NCBI GenBank assembly: GCA_016874975.1
Contig: VGSQ01000004.1
Location: forward strand, 1 to 61,641
Length of the DNA stretch: 61,641 nt
From: Deltaproteobacteria bacterium
Lineage (GTDB): Bacteria > Desulfobacterota > Desulfobaccia > Desulfobaccales > 0-14-0-80-60-11
Reading direction: 5' to 3'
This document shows positions 39,643-49,278 of the stretch, in pieces (positions within the stretch are counted from its first letter, which is position 1; each line of letters opens with the position of its first letter). Made by a program: the position numbers and the translations under genes. Under the pieces are notes generated by a model, which was not told the DNA's origin, made no database searches, and saw only the letters and a program-made list of their open reading frames with translations.

Positions 39643-40164
39643 ATGATCAACTACTTCAAAGAGATTCTGGTGGGGTTCTGGAGCCTGCTGGCGGGCATGG
39701 CGGTGACCATCCGCTATTTCACCAAGCCCATCGTCACGGTCCAGTATCCCCGGCAAAAGCTCACCATGTCCCCCCGCTACCGGGGCCACACCGAATTCGT
39801 CATCGACGAGGAGACCCGGACCCACCGCTGCATCGCCTGCGAGATGTGCAACCGCATCTGTCCCTCCCAGCTCATCAGTCTGCAGGGGGTGAAGGTGGAT
39901 GCCAAGAAGAAGCTGCCCAGCAGGTACATCATCGCCTACCAGTACTGCAGCCTTTGCGGCCTGTGCGTGGAGGTCTGCCCCACCAAGGCGCTGAAGTGGT
40001 CCGATGAGTACCTGCTGTGCGGCTTCACCCGGGAGGACTCGGAGATCGACCTGTTGCGCCGGTTGCAGGACCAGCAGTACGCCAAGGGCTGGCCCCTGAC
40101 CCCCATTCCCCGGCCCAAGCCGGAAGAGCCGGCCCCCGCCAAGGGTGAGGAGGTGAAGGAATGA
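39643..40164 (+). CDS. nuoI: NADH-quinone oxidoreductase subunit I (2x 4Fe-4S)
   Basis: RCIACEMCNRICPSQ.. and CSLCGLCVEVCPTKALKW. Confidence 0.96.
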   Translation: MINYFKEILVGFWSLLAGMAVTIRYFTKPIVTVQYPRQKLTMSPRYRGHTEFVIDEETRTHRCIACEMCNRICPSQLISLQGVKVDAKKKLPSRYIIAYQYCSLCGLCVEVCPTKALKWSDEYLLCGFTREDSEIDLLRRLQDQQYAKGWPLTPIPRPKPEEPAPAKGEEVKE

Positions 40165-40694
40165 ACTTGCTGAGCTGGCTCATCAGCCCCCCGGGGGTAG
40201 CCACGGTGGCCTTCATCCTGGTGGTGGTCGTCACCATCCTGGGGGCTCTGATCGCCGTGTCCGCCCGGAACATCTTCCACAATGTGCTGGGGCTGGTCCT
40301 GGCCCTCATCGGCGTTGCCGGACTGTTCCTCTTTCTCAACAGCCCCTTCGTGGCCATGATGCAGATTCTCATCTATGTGGGGGCCGTGTGCATTGCCATC
40401 TGCTTCGCCATCATGCTCTCCGAGCCCATGTACCTGCCCAAGCCGCCCCGCAGTTCCTTCAAGACCCTGGGGGCCGTCATCGGGGCGGGCACGGTCTTCG
40501 CCTTCCTGGTGCTCCTCACCAAGAAGACCACCTGGACGCCGGCCCCGGAGCGCAGCACCGATTGGTCCGTCACCACCATGGGACATTATCTGCTCACCGA
40601 GTACGTCCTCATCTTTGAGGTCATCTCGCTGTTGCTCCTGGTTGCCATGCTGGGCGCCATCGTCATCGCCCGGGGCGGCCGCGGCGCGTCCTGA
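40161..40694 (+). CDS. nuoJ: NADH-quinone oxidoreductase subunit J
   Basis: Position plus NIFHNVLGLVLALIGVAGLFLFLNSPFVAMMQILIYVGAVCIAICFAIML. Confidence 0.94.
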   Translation: MNLLSWLISPPGVATVAFILVVVVTILGALIAVSARNIFHNVLGLVLALIGVAGLFLFLNSPFVAMMQILIYVGAVCIAICFAIMLSEPMYLPKPPRSSFKTLGAVIGAGTVFAFLVLLTKKTTWTPAPERSTDWSVTTMGHYLLTEYVLIFEVISLLLLVAMLGAIVIARGGRGAS

Positions 40695-40709
40695 GAACCG
40701 AGGTTGCCA

Positions 40710-41027
40710 ATGCTCCTGTTCAACCAGCTGGAAACCTACCTTTACGTGGCCCTGGTGCTGTTTTTCATCGGTCTCTACGGCGTCCTGGCGCGGCGCAACC
40801 TCATTGCCATCCTCATTTCCGTGGAGCTGATCCTGAACGCCGCCAGCCTCAACTTTATGGCCTTTAACCGCTTCCTGGCGCCCCACCCCGCGGTGGGCCA
40901 GGTCATCGCCCTGTTCATCATGGCCGTGGCCGCCGCGGAAGCGGCCATTGCCTTGAGCATCATCATCGCCGTGTACCGCAAACTCAAGTCCGTCAACGTG
41001 GAACAAGCCACCGAGCTTAGGGGTTAA
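40710..41027 (+). CDS. nuoK: NADH-quinone oxidoreductase subunit K
   Basis: GLYGVLARRNLIAILISVELILNAASLNFMAF..AAAEAAIALSIIIAVYR. Confidence 0.96.
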   Translation: MLLFNQLETYLYVALVLFFIGLYGVLARRNLIAILISVELILNAASLNFMAFNRFLAPHPAVGQVIALFIMAVAAAEAAIALSIIIAVYRKLKSVNVEQATELRG

Positions 41028-41029
41028 CC

Positions 41030-43015
41030 ATGGATCCCATTCTCCTGGGTTGTCTGTTGTGTGTGATCCTGCCGTTGGTGGCCTTCGGCCTGATCATGAT
41101 CTTTACCTGGAGGCGGCCCAACCTCTCCCTGGCCATCTCCCTGGTCGCCTCCACCATCCCCTTGATCATCGCCTGGACGATGCTCTTCAAGCTGTGGGGT
41201 ATCAAGGAGCCCCTCATCTTTACCTTCAACTGGCTGGTCTCCGATCTGGTGAAGGTGCCCTTCGGCTTCCTCATCGACCCGGTGAGCCTCATCATGCTGG
41301 TCATCGTGGCCACCATCAGCTGGCTCATCCAGATTTACTCCATCGGCTACATGGGCGGGGACCCGGGCTTCGGCCGCTACTACGCCGATCTCTCGCTGTT
41401 TGCCATGTCCATGCTGGGCCTGGTGATCTCCAGCGGCCTGTTGCAGCTTTATGTCTTCTGGGAGCTGGTGGGCCTGTCCTCATACCTGCTCATCGGCTTC
41501 TGGTACGAAAAGTTCTCGGCCTCGGAGGCCGGCAAGAAGGCCTTCGTGGTCACCCGCTTCGGGGACGTGGGCTTCTTCATGGGGCTGGTCTTCCTGACGA
41601 TCTTCTTCGGCAGTCTGGACATCGCCGGCCTCAACGCCGCGGCGGCCTCGGACAAGATGCCCCCCTGGCTCATCACCACCTCGGCCCTGCTGATTTTCTG
41701 CGGCATCGCCGGCAAGAGCGCCCAGTTCCCCATCCACGTCTGGCTGCCCGACGCCATGGAAGGCCCCACCCCCGTTTCGGCCCTGCTGCACTCCGCCACC
41801 ATGGTGGCCGCGGGCGTCTATCTGCTGACCCGCATCTTCCCCTTCATGGCGGCTTCGGCCACCGCCATGCTCATCATCCTGGCCATCGCCACCCTCACCA
41901 TGATCCTGTCCTCCACCATCGGCATGGTGGCCACGGACATCAAGCAGGTCTGGGCCTACTCCACGGTGAGCCAGTTGGCCTTCATGGCCATGGGGCTGTC
42001 CGCCGCCGGCCTGGCCCACGGCACGCTGTTCGCCGGGTATTTCCACCTCACCACCCACGCCGCCTTCAAGGCCCTGCTCTTCCTGTGCGCCGGCGCTTTC
42101 ATCCACCATTTCGGCACCAACAACTTCTTCGTGATGAGCAAGGAGGGGGGGCGCAAGCTCACCATCCCCATGGTGACGGTGACCATCGCCGCCCTGGCCC
42201 TGTGCGGCATCTTCCCCATGGCCGGCTTCTTCAGCAAGGAGCTCATCCTGGGCACGCTGGCCCACCTGGACAACAAGATCTGGGTGCTCCTGGGCCTTTT
42301 CGGCGCCTTCCTGACCTCTTATTACACCTTCCGGGTGATCTTCGTGATGCTCTTTCCCCGGGCCGACGACCACCCGGCCTGGGAGCAGTATTGGGAGGAG
42401 CCTGAGCCCCACGGCCACGGGCACGGCGACGACGCCCACGGCCACGGGCATGGGGACGCGCACGCCCACGATGACGCCCACGGCCATGGCCACGGCGGCC
42501 ACGGCGACTCCCACGGCGTGCCCTGGGTCATGTCCTTCCCCCTGCTGGTCCTGGCCGGTTTCACCCTGGTCCTGGGCTTCCTGCAGACCCCCCTGGAGAC
42601 CTTCCTCCTGGGCAAGTCCGAACCCCATGAGATGAGCTTCGTGCTGCTGGCCTCCGCGGTGGGCGTGGCCCTGGCCGGCATCGGCATGGCCTGGCTGGAT
42701 TGGGGCCGCAAGACCGCGTCGTGGCAGGGCTTCATCAAGCAAATCCCGGCCCTGGAAACCTTTTTCATCCAGAAGTGGTACATTGACCACTTCTGGCGCT
42801 GGTTCCTGGACACTTTCATCTACGGCGTCTTTTCCAAGTGGTTCACTTACAACGACCGGCGGGTGGTGGACGGCGGCGTGGACGCCGTGGCCTTTTCCTG
42901 CATCGGCGGCGGCCGCTGGCTCTCCTTCATCCAGACCGCCTTCCTGCAGTTCAACCTGCTGTTCATGGTCGTGGTCCTGGCTGCAGTCGGGATCTATCTC
43001 CTGATGGGTCGCTGA
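41030..43015 (+). CDS. nuoL: NADH-quinone oxidoreductase subunit L
   Basis: WELVGLSSYLLIGFWYEK..GKSAQFPIHVWLPDAMEGPTPVSALLHSATMVAAGVYLL; contains a His-rich loop. Confidence 0.96.
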   Translation: MDPILLGCLLCVILPLVAFGLIMIFTWRRPNLSLAISLVASTIPLIIAWTMLFKLWGIKEPLIFTFNWLVSDLVKVPFGFLIDPVSLIMLVIVATISWLIQIYSIGYMGGDPGFGRYYADLSLFAMSMLGLVISSGLLQLYVFWELVGLSSYLLIGFWYEKFSASEAGKKAFVVTRFGDVGFFMGLVFLTIFFGSLDIAGLNAAAASDKMPPWLITTSALLIFCGIAGKSAQFPIHVWLPDAMEGPTPVSALLHSATMVAAGVYLLTRIFPFMAASATAMLIILAIATLTMILSSTIGMVATDIKQVWAYSTVSQLAFMAMGLSAAGLAHGTLFAGYFHLTTHAAFKALLFLCAGAFIHHFGTNNFFVMSKEGGRKLTIPMVTVTIAALALCGIFPMAGFFSKELILGTLAHLDNKIWVLLGLFGAFLTSYYTFRVIFVMLFPRADDHPAWEQYWEEPEPHGHGHGDDAHGHGHGDAHAHDDAHGHGHGGHGDSHGVPWVMSFPLLVLAGFTLVLGFLQTPLETFLLGKSEPHEMSFVLLASAVGVALAGIGMAWLDWGRKTASWQGFIKQIPALETFFIQKWYIDHFWRWFLDTFIYGVFSKWFTYNDRRVVDGGVDAVAFSCIGGGRWLSFIQTAFLQFNLLFMVVVLAAVGIYLLMGR

Positions 43016-43016
43016 T

Positions 43017-44489
43017 ATGACCGAGCATCTGGCATCCTTCCCCTATCTGTCGTGCATGTTGCTGTCCCCGGTGGCGGGACTCTTCATCCTCCTCTTCCTC
43101 AAGGAGGAGCAGCGGACCCTGATCCGGGGCGTCTCCCTGGTCTCAGCGGGCATGGCCTTCGCTCTTTCCATTTACACCTTCGTGGCTTACGACAAGCAAC
43201 TGGGAGGGCTCCAGTTCGTCGAAAAGTACGAGTGGGTGAAAGGCTTCGGCATCACCTACTTCGTGGGTGTGGAAGGCATGAACGCCCCGCTGCTGCTCCT
43301 CACGGGCATCGTCATCTTCACCGGCGTGCTCACCATGTGGGAATTGCAGGACCGGGTGAAGGAGTACTTCATCTTCCAGCTCGCCCTGGTGACGGGGGTC
43401 TTCGGCGTCTTCATGTCGTATGACCTGTTCTTCTTTTTCCTCTTCTATGAGATCGCCGTGGTGCCCATGTATATCCTCATCCTCATCTGGGGCTCCACCC
43501 GCAAGGAATACGCCGCCATGAAGCTGACGCTCTACCTCATGGCGGGCAGCGGTCTCATCATCCCGGGCATGCTGCTGCTCTACTCCAGTTCCGGGATCGC
43601 CACCTTCAACATGGTGGCCCTGCACGCGGTGCAGTTCTCCCCCTGGATTCAGAAGGTGGTCTTCGTGTTGCTGCTGCTGGGCTTCGGGGTGCTGGCCGCG
43701 GTCTGGCCGTTCCACACCTGGTCTCCCGTGGGCCACGTGGCCGCGCCCACCGCGGTGAGCATGCTCCACGCCGGCGTGCTCATGAAGCTGGGCTCCTTCG
43801 CCATCCTGCGGGTGGCCATGTACCTGTGCCCCCAGGGCTTCCAGTACTGGGCCGAATTCATGGGGCTGCTGGCCGCAGTGGGCATCGTCTACGGCGTCTT
43901 TGTGGGCCTGGCCCAGACGGACTTGAAGTACGTCATCGGCTATTCGTCCGTCTCCCACATGGGCATCGTCGGCCTGGGGCTGGCCACCGGCACGGTGGAC
44001 GGCTTAAACGGCGCGGTCTTCCAGATGTTCGCCCACGGCGTCATGACCGCCCTCTTCTTCTCCGCGGTGGGCTTCATCTACGACCGCACCCACACCCGGG
44101 AAATCCACGAACTGGGGGGCTTCAGTAAAATCATGCCCGTGGCCTCCGCCTTCTTCATCACCGCCGCCCTGTGCGGCGCCGGGGTGCCGGGCATGGCCAG
44201 TTTCTGGGCGGAGCTCTTGGTGCTCATCGCCGCGGTCCAGGTCTTCCCGGTGCGGGGTCTGGCCGCCATCGCCGCCCTGGTGGTGGGGGCCCTGTTCGCC
44301 CTCCGGGTGGTGCAGAACACCTTTTTCAACAAGCCCAACCCCAAGTTCGTCCACTTTGAAGACGTGAGCCCCTTCCTGGGACTGCCCCGGATGATCCTGA
44401 TCGGCTTCCTGATCTTCTTCGGGATCTTCCCCCAGACCATGGTAAGTCTGATTAAAACTTCCATCGTACCCTTCATCAAGGGAATGTGA
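43017..44489 (+). CDS. nuoM: NADH-quinone oxidoreductase subunit M
   Basis: WPFHTWSPVGHVAAPTAVSMLHAGVLMKLGSFAILR. Confidence 0.96.
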   Translation: MTEHLASFPYLSCMLLSPVAGLFILLFLKEEQRTLIRGVSLVSAGMAFALSIYTFVAYDKQLGGLQFVEKYEWVKGFGITYFVGVEGMNAPLLLLTGIVIFTGVLTMWELQDRVKEYFIFQLALVTGVFGVFMSYDLFFFFLFYEIAVVPMYILILIWGSTRKEYAAMKLTLYLMAGSGLIIPGMLLLYSSSGIATFNMVALHAVQFSPWIQKVVFVLLLLGFGVLAAVWPFHTWSPVGHVAAPTAVSMLHAGVLMKLGSFAILRVAMYLCPQGFQYWAEFMGLLAAVGIVYGVFVGLAQTDLKYVIGYSSVSHMGIVGLGLATGTVDGLNGAVFQMFAHGVMTALFFSAVGFIYDRTHTREIHELGGFSKIMPVASAFFITAALCGAGVPGMASFWAELLVLIAAVQVFPVRGLAAIAALVVGALFALRVVQNTFFNKPNPKFVHFEDVSPFLGLPRMILIGFLIFFGIFPQTMVSLIKTSIVPFIKGM

Positions 44490-45904
44490 CCATGAACGTG
44501 CTGCTCTTCGGACCGGAACTCTTTTATCTGGGCATGGCCCTGGTGCTCTTCTTCTTCAGCTTGCAGCGGCGGGTTCAGGTGGAACGGACCTATTGGGCCG
44601 CCCTGGGACTGGCCGCCGCAGGCTTCGTGGTGGCGCTTTACTGCCTGTTCCAGAACGGCGAGATCTTCTTCCGGGCTTACAAAGTGGACCTGTTCAGTCA
44701 GATCTTCAAAGCCGCCCTGGCCCTGGGACTCTTCCTGGTGATGATGATCTCCCGGAACCTGGCCCACATCGAGCCCCGCTACCACGCCGAGTTTTTCTTC
44801 TTTCTCACCACCTGCACCTTGGGCATGATGATGCTGGTCAGCTCCGTGGAGCTCCTCACCATTTACGTCGCCCTGGAACTTTCCTCCTATTCGCTTTACA
44901 TCCTGGTCCCCCTGCGCAAAGGCGACGGCCTCGACGTGGAAGCGGGCATCAAGTACCTCTTCATCGGCGCCGTCTCCTCGGGGTTCATGCTCTTCGGGCT
45001 GGGGTACATCTTCGGGGCCACCCACAGCACCTACCTCTCGGAGATCATCCCCCGGATGCCCGAGCTGCTGGCCAGCCCCATCGGCCTGGTGGGCCTGCTC
45101 CTCACCCTGGCCGGTCTGTTCTTCAAGTTGAGCGTCTTCCCCTTCCACTTCTGGGCCCCGGACGTTTACCAGGGCGGCGCCAACCAGGTCGTCACCTTCA
45201 TCGCCACCGCCTCCAAGGCCGCGGCCGTGGCCGTCATCCTGCGCCTGGCCATGCTGGGCGCCAAATACGGCTACAGCTTCACCCAGGCCCTGGTGGTCCT
45301 CTCCATCGTCTCCATGACCCTGGGCAATCTGGTGGCCATCATCCAGAAAGACTTCAAGAGAATGCTGGCCTACTCCTCCATCGCCCACGCCGGCTATGTG
45401 CTTATAGGCGTCATCACCTTCCAGGAGTTGGGCTACGCCAGCGCGGTGTACTACGCCCTGGCCTACCTGGTGATGAACTTCACCGTCTTCATGGTGCTCT
45501 CGGAGGTGGCCACCGACGGCCAAGACCTGAAAATCGAAGAACTGGCGGGGCTTTACTCCCGCAGCCCGCTGCTCACCATGAGCCTCATTCTGGGCATCTT
45601 CGCCCTGGCCGGGGTGCCGCCCTCCATCGGCTTCACCGGCAAGCTGCTGCTGTTCACTTCGGCCATGAACGAAGGCTACTTCTGGCTGGTGCTCATCGGC
45701 GCGGTGAACGGCACCGTGTCCCTCTACTACTATTTGAAAGTGGTGTACGCCGCCTACTTCCTGGAACCCAGGCAGGGGCCGCTGCAGCTCTCCTGGCCCA
45801 CCAAGGCCTTGAACTGGACCCTGTGCAGCGCCATCCTGGTCTTCGGCGTGTTCCCGGACGGCCTCGTGGAACTGGCCCGGACCGCGGTCAGAATGGTCCT
45901 GTGA
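44486..45904 (+). CDS. nuoN: NADH-quinone oxidoreductase subunit N
   Basis: VFPFHFWAPDVYQGGANQVVTFIATASKAAAVAVILRL. Confidence 0.96.
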   Translation: MTMNVLLFGPELFYLGMALVLFFFSLQRRVQVERTYWAALGLAAAGFVVALYCLFQNGEIFFRAYKVDLFSQIFKAALALGLFLVMMISRNLAHIEPRYHAEFFFFLTTCTLGMMMLVSSVELLTIYVALELSSYSLYILVPLRKGDGLDVEAGIKYLFIGAVSSGFMLFGLGYIFGATHSTYLSEIIPRMPELLASPIGLVGLLLTLAGLFFKLSVFPFHFWAPDVYQGGANQVVTFIATASKAAAVAVILRLAMLGAKYGYSFTQALVVLSIVSMTLGNLVAIIQKDFKRMLAYSSIAHAGYVLIGVITFQELGYASAVYYALAYLVMNFTVFMVLSEVATDGQDLKIEELAGLYSRSPLLTMSLILGIFALAGVPPSIGFTGKLLLFTSAMNEGYFWLVLIGAVNGTVSLYYYLKVVYAAYFLEPRQGPLQLSWPTKALNWTLCSAILVFGVFPDGLVELARTAVRMVL

Positions 45905-45955
45905 CGGAACCCGAGTCCCGGGGAGGCCCGGCCTCCCCTGTTTGCACATATAAGC

Positions 45956-45980
45956 GCCCTGCCCCGGCAGGGCTTTTTTT
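45956..45980 (+). terminator. Rho-independent terminator of the nuo operon
   Basis: GCCCTGCC-CC-GGCAGGGC stem followed by TTTTTTT. Confidence 0.85.
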
Positions 45981-46060
45981 ATGACTTGGCATCCTTACCG
46001 GGGTAGGCCCCGGTGTTCCGCCACGGGACCTGCGGCAAGTGAGGGCGCCCTGTCGGCGCA

Positions 46061-46092
46061 AAAAAAATGGAGAGGCGCAGCCCCTCCATTTT
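46061..46092 (-). terminator. Rho-independent terminator (minus strand)
   Basis: Minus strand AATGGAGGGGCTGCGCCTCTCCATT followed by TTTTTT, downstream of the lipoprotein gene. Confidence 0.75.
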
Positions 46093-46119
46093 GTCGTGGG
46101 TCAGTTCCGAACCGGCGGT

Positions 46120-47280
46120 TTATCGTCCCGCTTTCACCTTGTCGTTGGGCTTGAAGGGGCCGCCGCTGATGACCGTGGCCACCGCGCCGCTGTCGCCCAG
46201 AAGCTCCGTCACCCTGAGGTCGCCCTGGGGCACATCCGCGGTGAAACCCAGGGAGGCATGGGTGGTGGGGTTGACCACCTCTTTGCCGGGGCTCACCACC
46301 TTGAGGCGGTCGCCCACCTTGAGCCCCGCGTTCTGACCCAGGCTGAGGTAGACTTTCCCCTCCTTGACAAACTCCACCCGGCCGAACCAATCCAGGTTCA
46401 CCAGCTCCGCGGCCACCCGTAGGGCGTTAGCCTGGGCGAACTTGGCGGCCGCGTCGGACTTGAGGCCGTCGGGGTCGGCCGGCTGCACGAAGGCCTGGAC
46501 CTTGTTGCCCAGGAAGGTGTCATACACCTCCAGGGCCATGACCCCGGCGCCGCCCCTATCCGGCGGATAGACCCCGGTGAGGACCAGGGCCTGCACCCCC
46601 GTGGCGTCCCCCAGGGCCTGGAGGTTCTGGCGGTGCGTCAGCTTGCCGTATACCTTGGCCCGACCCAGGGCGCTCCGCACCTGTTCCGGGTCCATCACCT
46701 TGATGTCCTTCTGGCGGGCCAGGGCCTGGGCCAGACCCAGGGCCAGGGTGCGGTTCAGGCCGTCATACTGGCGGGGCGCGTCCGGGTTGGGGAAGACGGC
46801 CACGGCCCGCCCGGTGTAAGGCGCCCGCTCGGTCTTGCCCCGTGACACAAAGCCCCCCAGCCCCTGCTCCCGCAGGACCCGGTCCACCTCCTGGCGCACC
46901 AACTCCTGGAGCTTGTCCGGCGGCACCGCGCCCTTGGCGGCCTTGGCCTGTTCCCTTCCCAGGGCCTTGGCCAGGGCGTTGATCATATGCTGCTGTAACC
47001 CCACAAACTCCCTGCCCTTTTCCACGTAAAAATATTCGGGCTGGTTGGGATAGGTGAGATAGTAGGGGTTGCGGCTGCGGACGTAGGGCTTGCCGTCCAC
47101 CATCACCTGCTCTTCCTGGGCCTCCGGCGGCGCCACTTCTTCATCATCCGTCGGCCTGCCGTAGCCCGCCCATTCCTTCAACCTGGCGCCCGGTTTGGTG
47201 CCGCAGCCGCTCAGCACCAGGGCGGCGGCCAGCCACAGCGCCAACAACAACCCCAAAGTTCGCCAGACGTTTCGCTGCAT
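46120..47280 (-). CDS. Lipoprotein with FlgT/CsgG-like C-terminal features, function unknown
   Basis: LVLSGCGTKPG lipobox; C-terminal KVYLSLGQNAGLKVGDRLKVVSPGKEVVNPTTHASLGF. Confidence 0.7.
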   Translation of the reverse strand: MQRNVWRTLGLLLALWLAAALVLSGCGTKPGARLKEWAGYGRPTDDEEVAPPEAQEEQVMVDGKPYVRSRNPYYLTYPNQPEYFYVEKGREFVGLQQHMINALAKALGREQAKAAKGAVPPDKLQELVRQEVDRVLREQGLGGFVSRGKTERAPYTGRAVAVFPNPDAPRQYDGLNRTLALGLAQALARQKDIKVMDPEQVRSALGRAKVYGKLTHRQNLQALGDATGVQALVLTGVYPPDRGGAGVMALEVYDTFLGNKVQAFVQPADPDGLKSDAAAKFAQANALRVAAELVNLDWFGRVEFVKEGKVYLSLGQNAGLKVGDRLKVVSPGKEVVNPTTHASLGFTADVPQGDLRVTELLGDSGAVATVISGGPFKPNDKVKAGR

Positions 47281-47297
47281 CGGTGGTTCCTTTATCT

Positions 47298-47349
47298 CGT
47301 TCCCAAGCTCCCGCTTGGGAACGCCATTGCCGCCCAAGCTTTGCTTGGG
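47298..47349. repeat. Palindrome doublet (REP/BIME-like) A1
   Basis: cgttcccaagctcccgcttgggaacg + gccattgccg + cccaagctttgcttggg. Confidence 0.75.
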
Positions 47350-47405
47350 ACCAGCCACCATATCCTGAATCCTCTCATTCCCCCGCTCATCTTCCGGCCA
47401 AGCGG

Positions 47406-47453
47406 GTTCCCAAGCAGGAGCTTGGGAACCAGGGATGGTGCGCGGTGCGCACC
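47406..47453. repeat. Palindrome doublet B1
   Basis: gttcccaagcaggagcttgggaac + cagggat + ggtgcgcggtgcgcacc. Confidence 0.75.
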
Positions 47454-47544
47454 CTACACTAAACTTGGGAACCAGGGCGCGAGGCCCTTACAATCACAGG
47501 AGTCTCAGCACGGCAACAGCTCCACGAAGCTTTGGGCCTCGCCT

Positions 47545-47597
47545 CGTTCCCAAGCTCCCGCTTGGGAACGCCATTGCCCCCCAAGCTCTGCTTGGGG
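47545..47597. repeat. Palindrome doublet A2
   Basis: cgttcccaagctcccgcttgggaacg + gccattgcc + cccaagctctgcttggg. Confidence 0.75.
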
Positions 47598-47653
47598 ACT
47601 ATTCCGGGGGTCTGCATCAAATGCCTGCCAAGCGGAGCTTGGCGTCCATGTGC

Positions 47654-47701
47654 GTTCCCAAGCAGGAGCTTGGGAACCAGGGATGGTGCGCAGAGCGCAC
47701 C
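47654..47701. repeat. Palindrome doublet B2
   Basis: gttcccaagcaggagcttgggaac + cagggat + ggtgcgcagagcgcacc. Confidence 0.75.
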
Positions 47702-47718
47702 CTGCGGGATGCTTCCCA

Positions 47719-47756
47719 AAAACAAAAAGCCCACGAGGATGATATACCCCGTGGGC
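47719..47756 (-). terminator. Rho-independent terminator (minus strand)
   Basis: Minus strand GCCCACGGGGTATATCATCCTCGTGGGC followed by TTTTTGTTTTT, downstream of the porin-like gene. Confidence 0.8.
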
Positions 47757-47781
47757 GGTGGGAAGTCAATGGTTTTAGGTA

Positions 47782-49278
47782 TTAGAAGAAGTACAGGGCC
47801 GTAAACCGGACCGAATGGTTTTCACCGATGTCGGTGATATTGCCGGGGCCAAACGTGTTAATATTTTGATTGAACCCCATTCTCTTCTGGAACCAGTCGG
47901 TGCGGTTGTACTGGTACTGCAGGCCGAACTTCACCGAGGTGATGGGCGTATACCAGAGACCGATGAGGAACTGCTGCAGGGTCTTCATCTGGTCGCTGGC
48001 CGTCAGGTACTTGGAGCGGTCTAAGACGCCGGCGACCACGGGGGCCAGGAAATTGCGCTCCTGGGTGACCCCGAAGGCCTTGGTCATGCCGTAGGCCGCG
48101 GTGAGGAACCACTGGTTGGTGAAGTAGTACTGGGCCTGGACGTAGCCGCCGTAGCGGTTCGTCAGCTTCAGGTCATAGAAGCCCTGAGTGAACCGCAAGT
48201 TAACGGGGTCGAAGACTCCGCCGGGACCGACCCACACCCAGTAGCTGTTGTCCCCGTCATTACCCAGACCGAAGGCGCCGACACCCTGGCCGATGAACCA
48301 CTGGGTGCTCAGAGAGGCGGTGCCCGCCAGGTTGGCCGTGCGGGTGGGGATGATGGGGATGAACAGGGTCCCCTGGACCACCCAGTTGTTCATGATCTGG
48401 TTGTTGTCCTGGAACGCGGCGGCGGCCAGGGTCGCATTGTGTCTGTCATGCCCCCAGGTGTTTCCGGTGAGGCCCACCACGTTGTTGCGGTAGCGGGTGC
48501 GCTGCCAGGCCGCGGCCACCTGGGCCACAAAGCCCCGGGGCCTGCCGTAGAAGGCGGCCTTGCCGTACAGGTCTCTTTCAAAGGCAAACAGACCCTGCAA
48601 ATGCGGGGTCTCGGCGCTGGTGCCCGCCAGACCCAGGGAGCTGGACACGCCGAAGGGAACAGGGCGGTTTTGGCTGGCTTCCCAGATGGCGTCCCCGGTG
48701 TTGGTGGGCACGCCCACGAGGAAGGCCACCCTGAACATATCCGCGAATTTCTGGGTGAAGCGGATCTGGGCCAGCCGGTGGGTGGGCGAACCGGTTAGAT
48801 AGAAGCCGCCATCCTGGACGGTTTCAGCGGGGAATTCACACAGGAGACTCCAGAACTGGCCGAAGAGCAGTTCGGTCTCGGGCCAGTTCAGACGGAACAT
48901 GGCATGCCGCAGCCGCGGGGTGTAAGAATGGGACGGAGCCTGACGGGCATCCCCTTCTTTATCGAAATCCATTTCGATTAAGGCGCTGGTACTGGCGCCG
49001 AACAGTTTGGGACCCTTGATGGACAGATTGAAGCGGGTCCCCTGGGCCGTGAAACGCAATTGGCCGTGGTGGAAGTTGGGATCGTTGTTCCGTTGCGTGC
49101 GGGCATTCAGGGCCTTGTCCATCTGGGTGGAATCCCACCAGGTTTCCAGCTTGACAAAGCCGCCGAGGGTGAATTCCCACCCGCCGGTGGTGGCGGCGGG
49201 GGCGGGCGCGGCCAGAGCCGCGGCAGGGAAGGCTACCAAGGCCAAAAAGGCCACCAAAAGAATAGTTTTCTTTTTCAT
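47782..49278 (-). CDS. Outer-membrane porin-like beta-barrel protein
   Basis: Signal peptide; WEFTLGGFVKLETWWDSTQ..LRFTAQGTRFNLSIKGPKLFGASTSALIEMDF; C-terminal aromatic ending SVRFTALYFF. Confidence 0.75.
   Translation of the reverse strand: MKKKTILLVAFLALVAFPAAALAAPAPAATTGGWEFTLGGFVKLETWWDSTQMDKALNARTQRNNDPNFHHGQLRFTAQGTRFNLSIKGPKLFGASTSALIEMDFDKEGDARQAPSHSYTPRLRHAMFRLNWPETELLFGQFWSLLCEFPAETVQDGGFYLTGSPTHRLAQIRFTQKFADMFRVAFLVGVPTNTGDAIWEASQNRPVPFGVSSSLGLAGTSAETPHLQGLFAFERDLYGKAAFYGRPRGFVAQVAAAWQRTRYRNNVVGLTGNTWGHDRHNATLAAAAFQDNNQIMNNWVVQGTLFIPIIPTRTANLAGTASLSTQWFIGQGVGAFGLGNDGDNSYWVWVGPGGVFDPVNLRFTQGFYDLKLTNRYGGYVQAQYYFTNQWFLTAAYGMTKAFGVTQERNFLAPVVAGVLDRSKYLTASDQMKTLQQFLIGLWYTPITSVKFGLQYQYNRTDWFQKRMGFNQNINTFGPGNITDIGENHSVRFTALYFF

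Noticed and set aside
43143-43958. Long antisense ORFs within the nuo operon (also 41480-42790, 44078-45949)
   Set aside because: Opposite unmistakable nuoL/M/N genes; His/Glu/Gly-rich antisense artefacts
47298-47701. Possible CRISPR from recurring palindromes
   Set aside because: Irregular spacing, two different palindrome types, no cas genes
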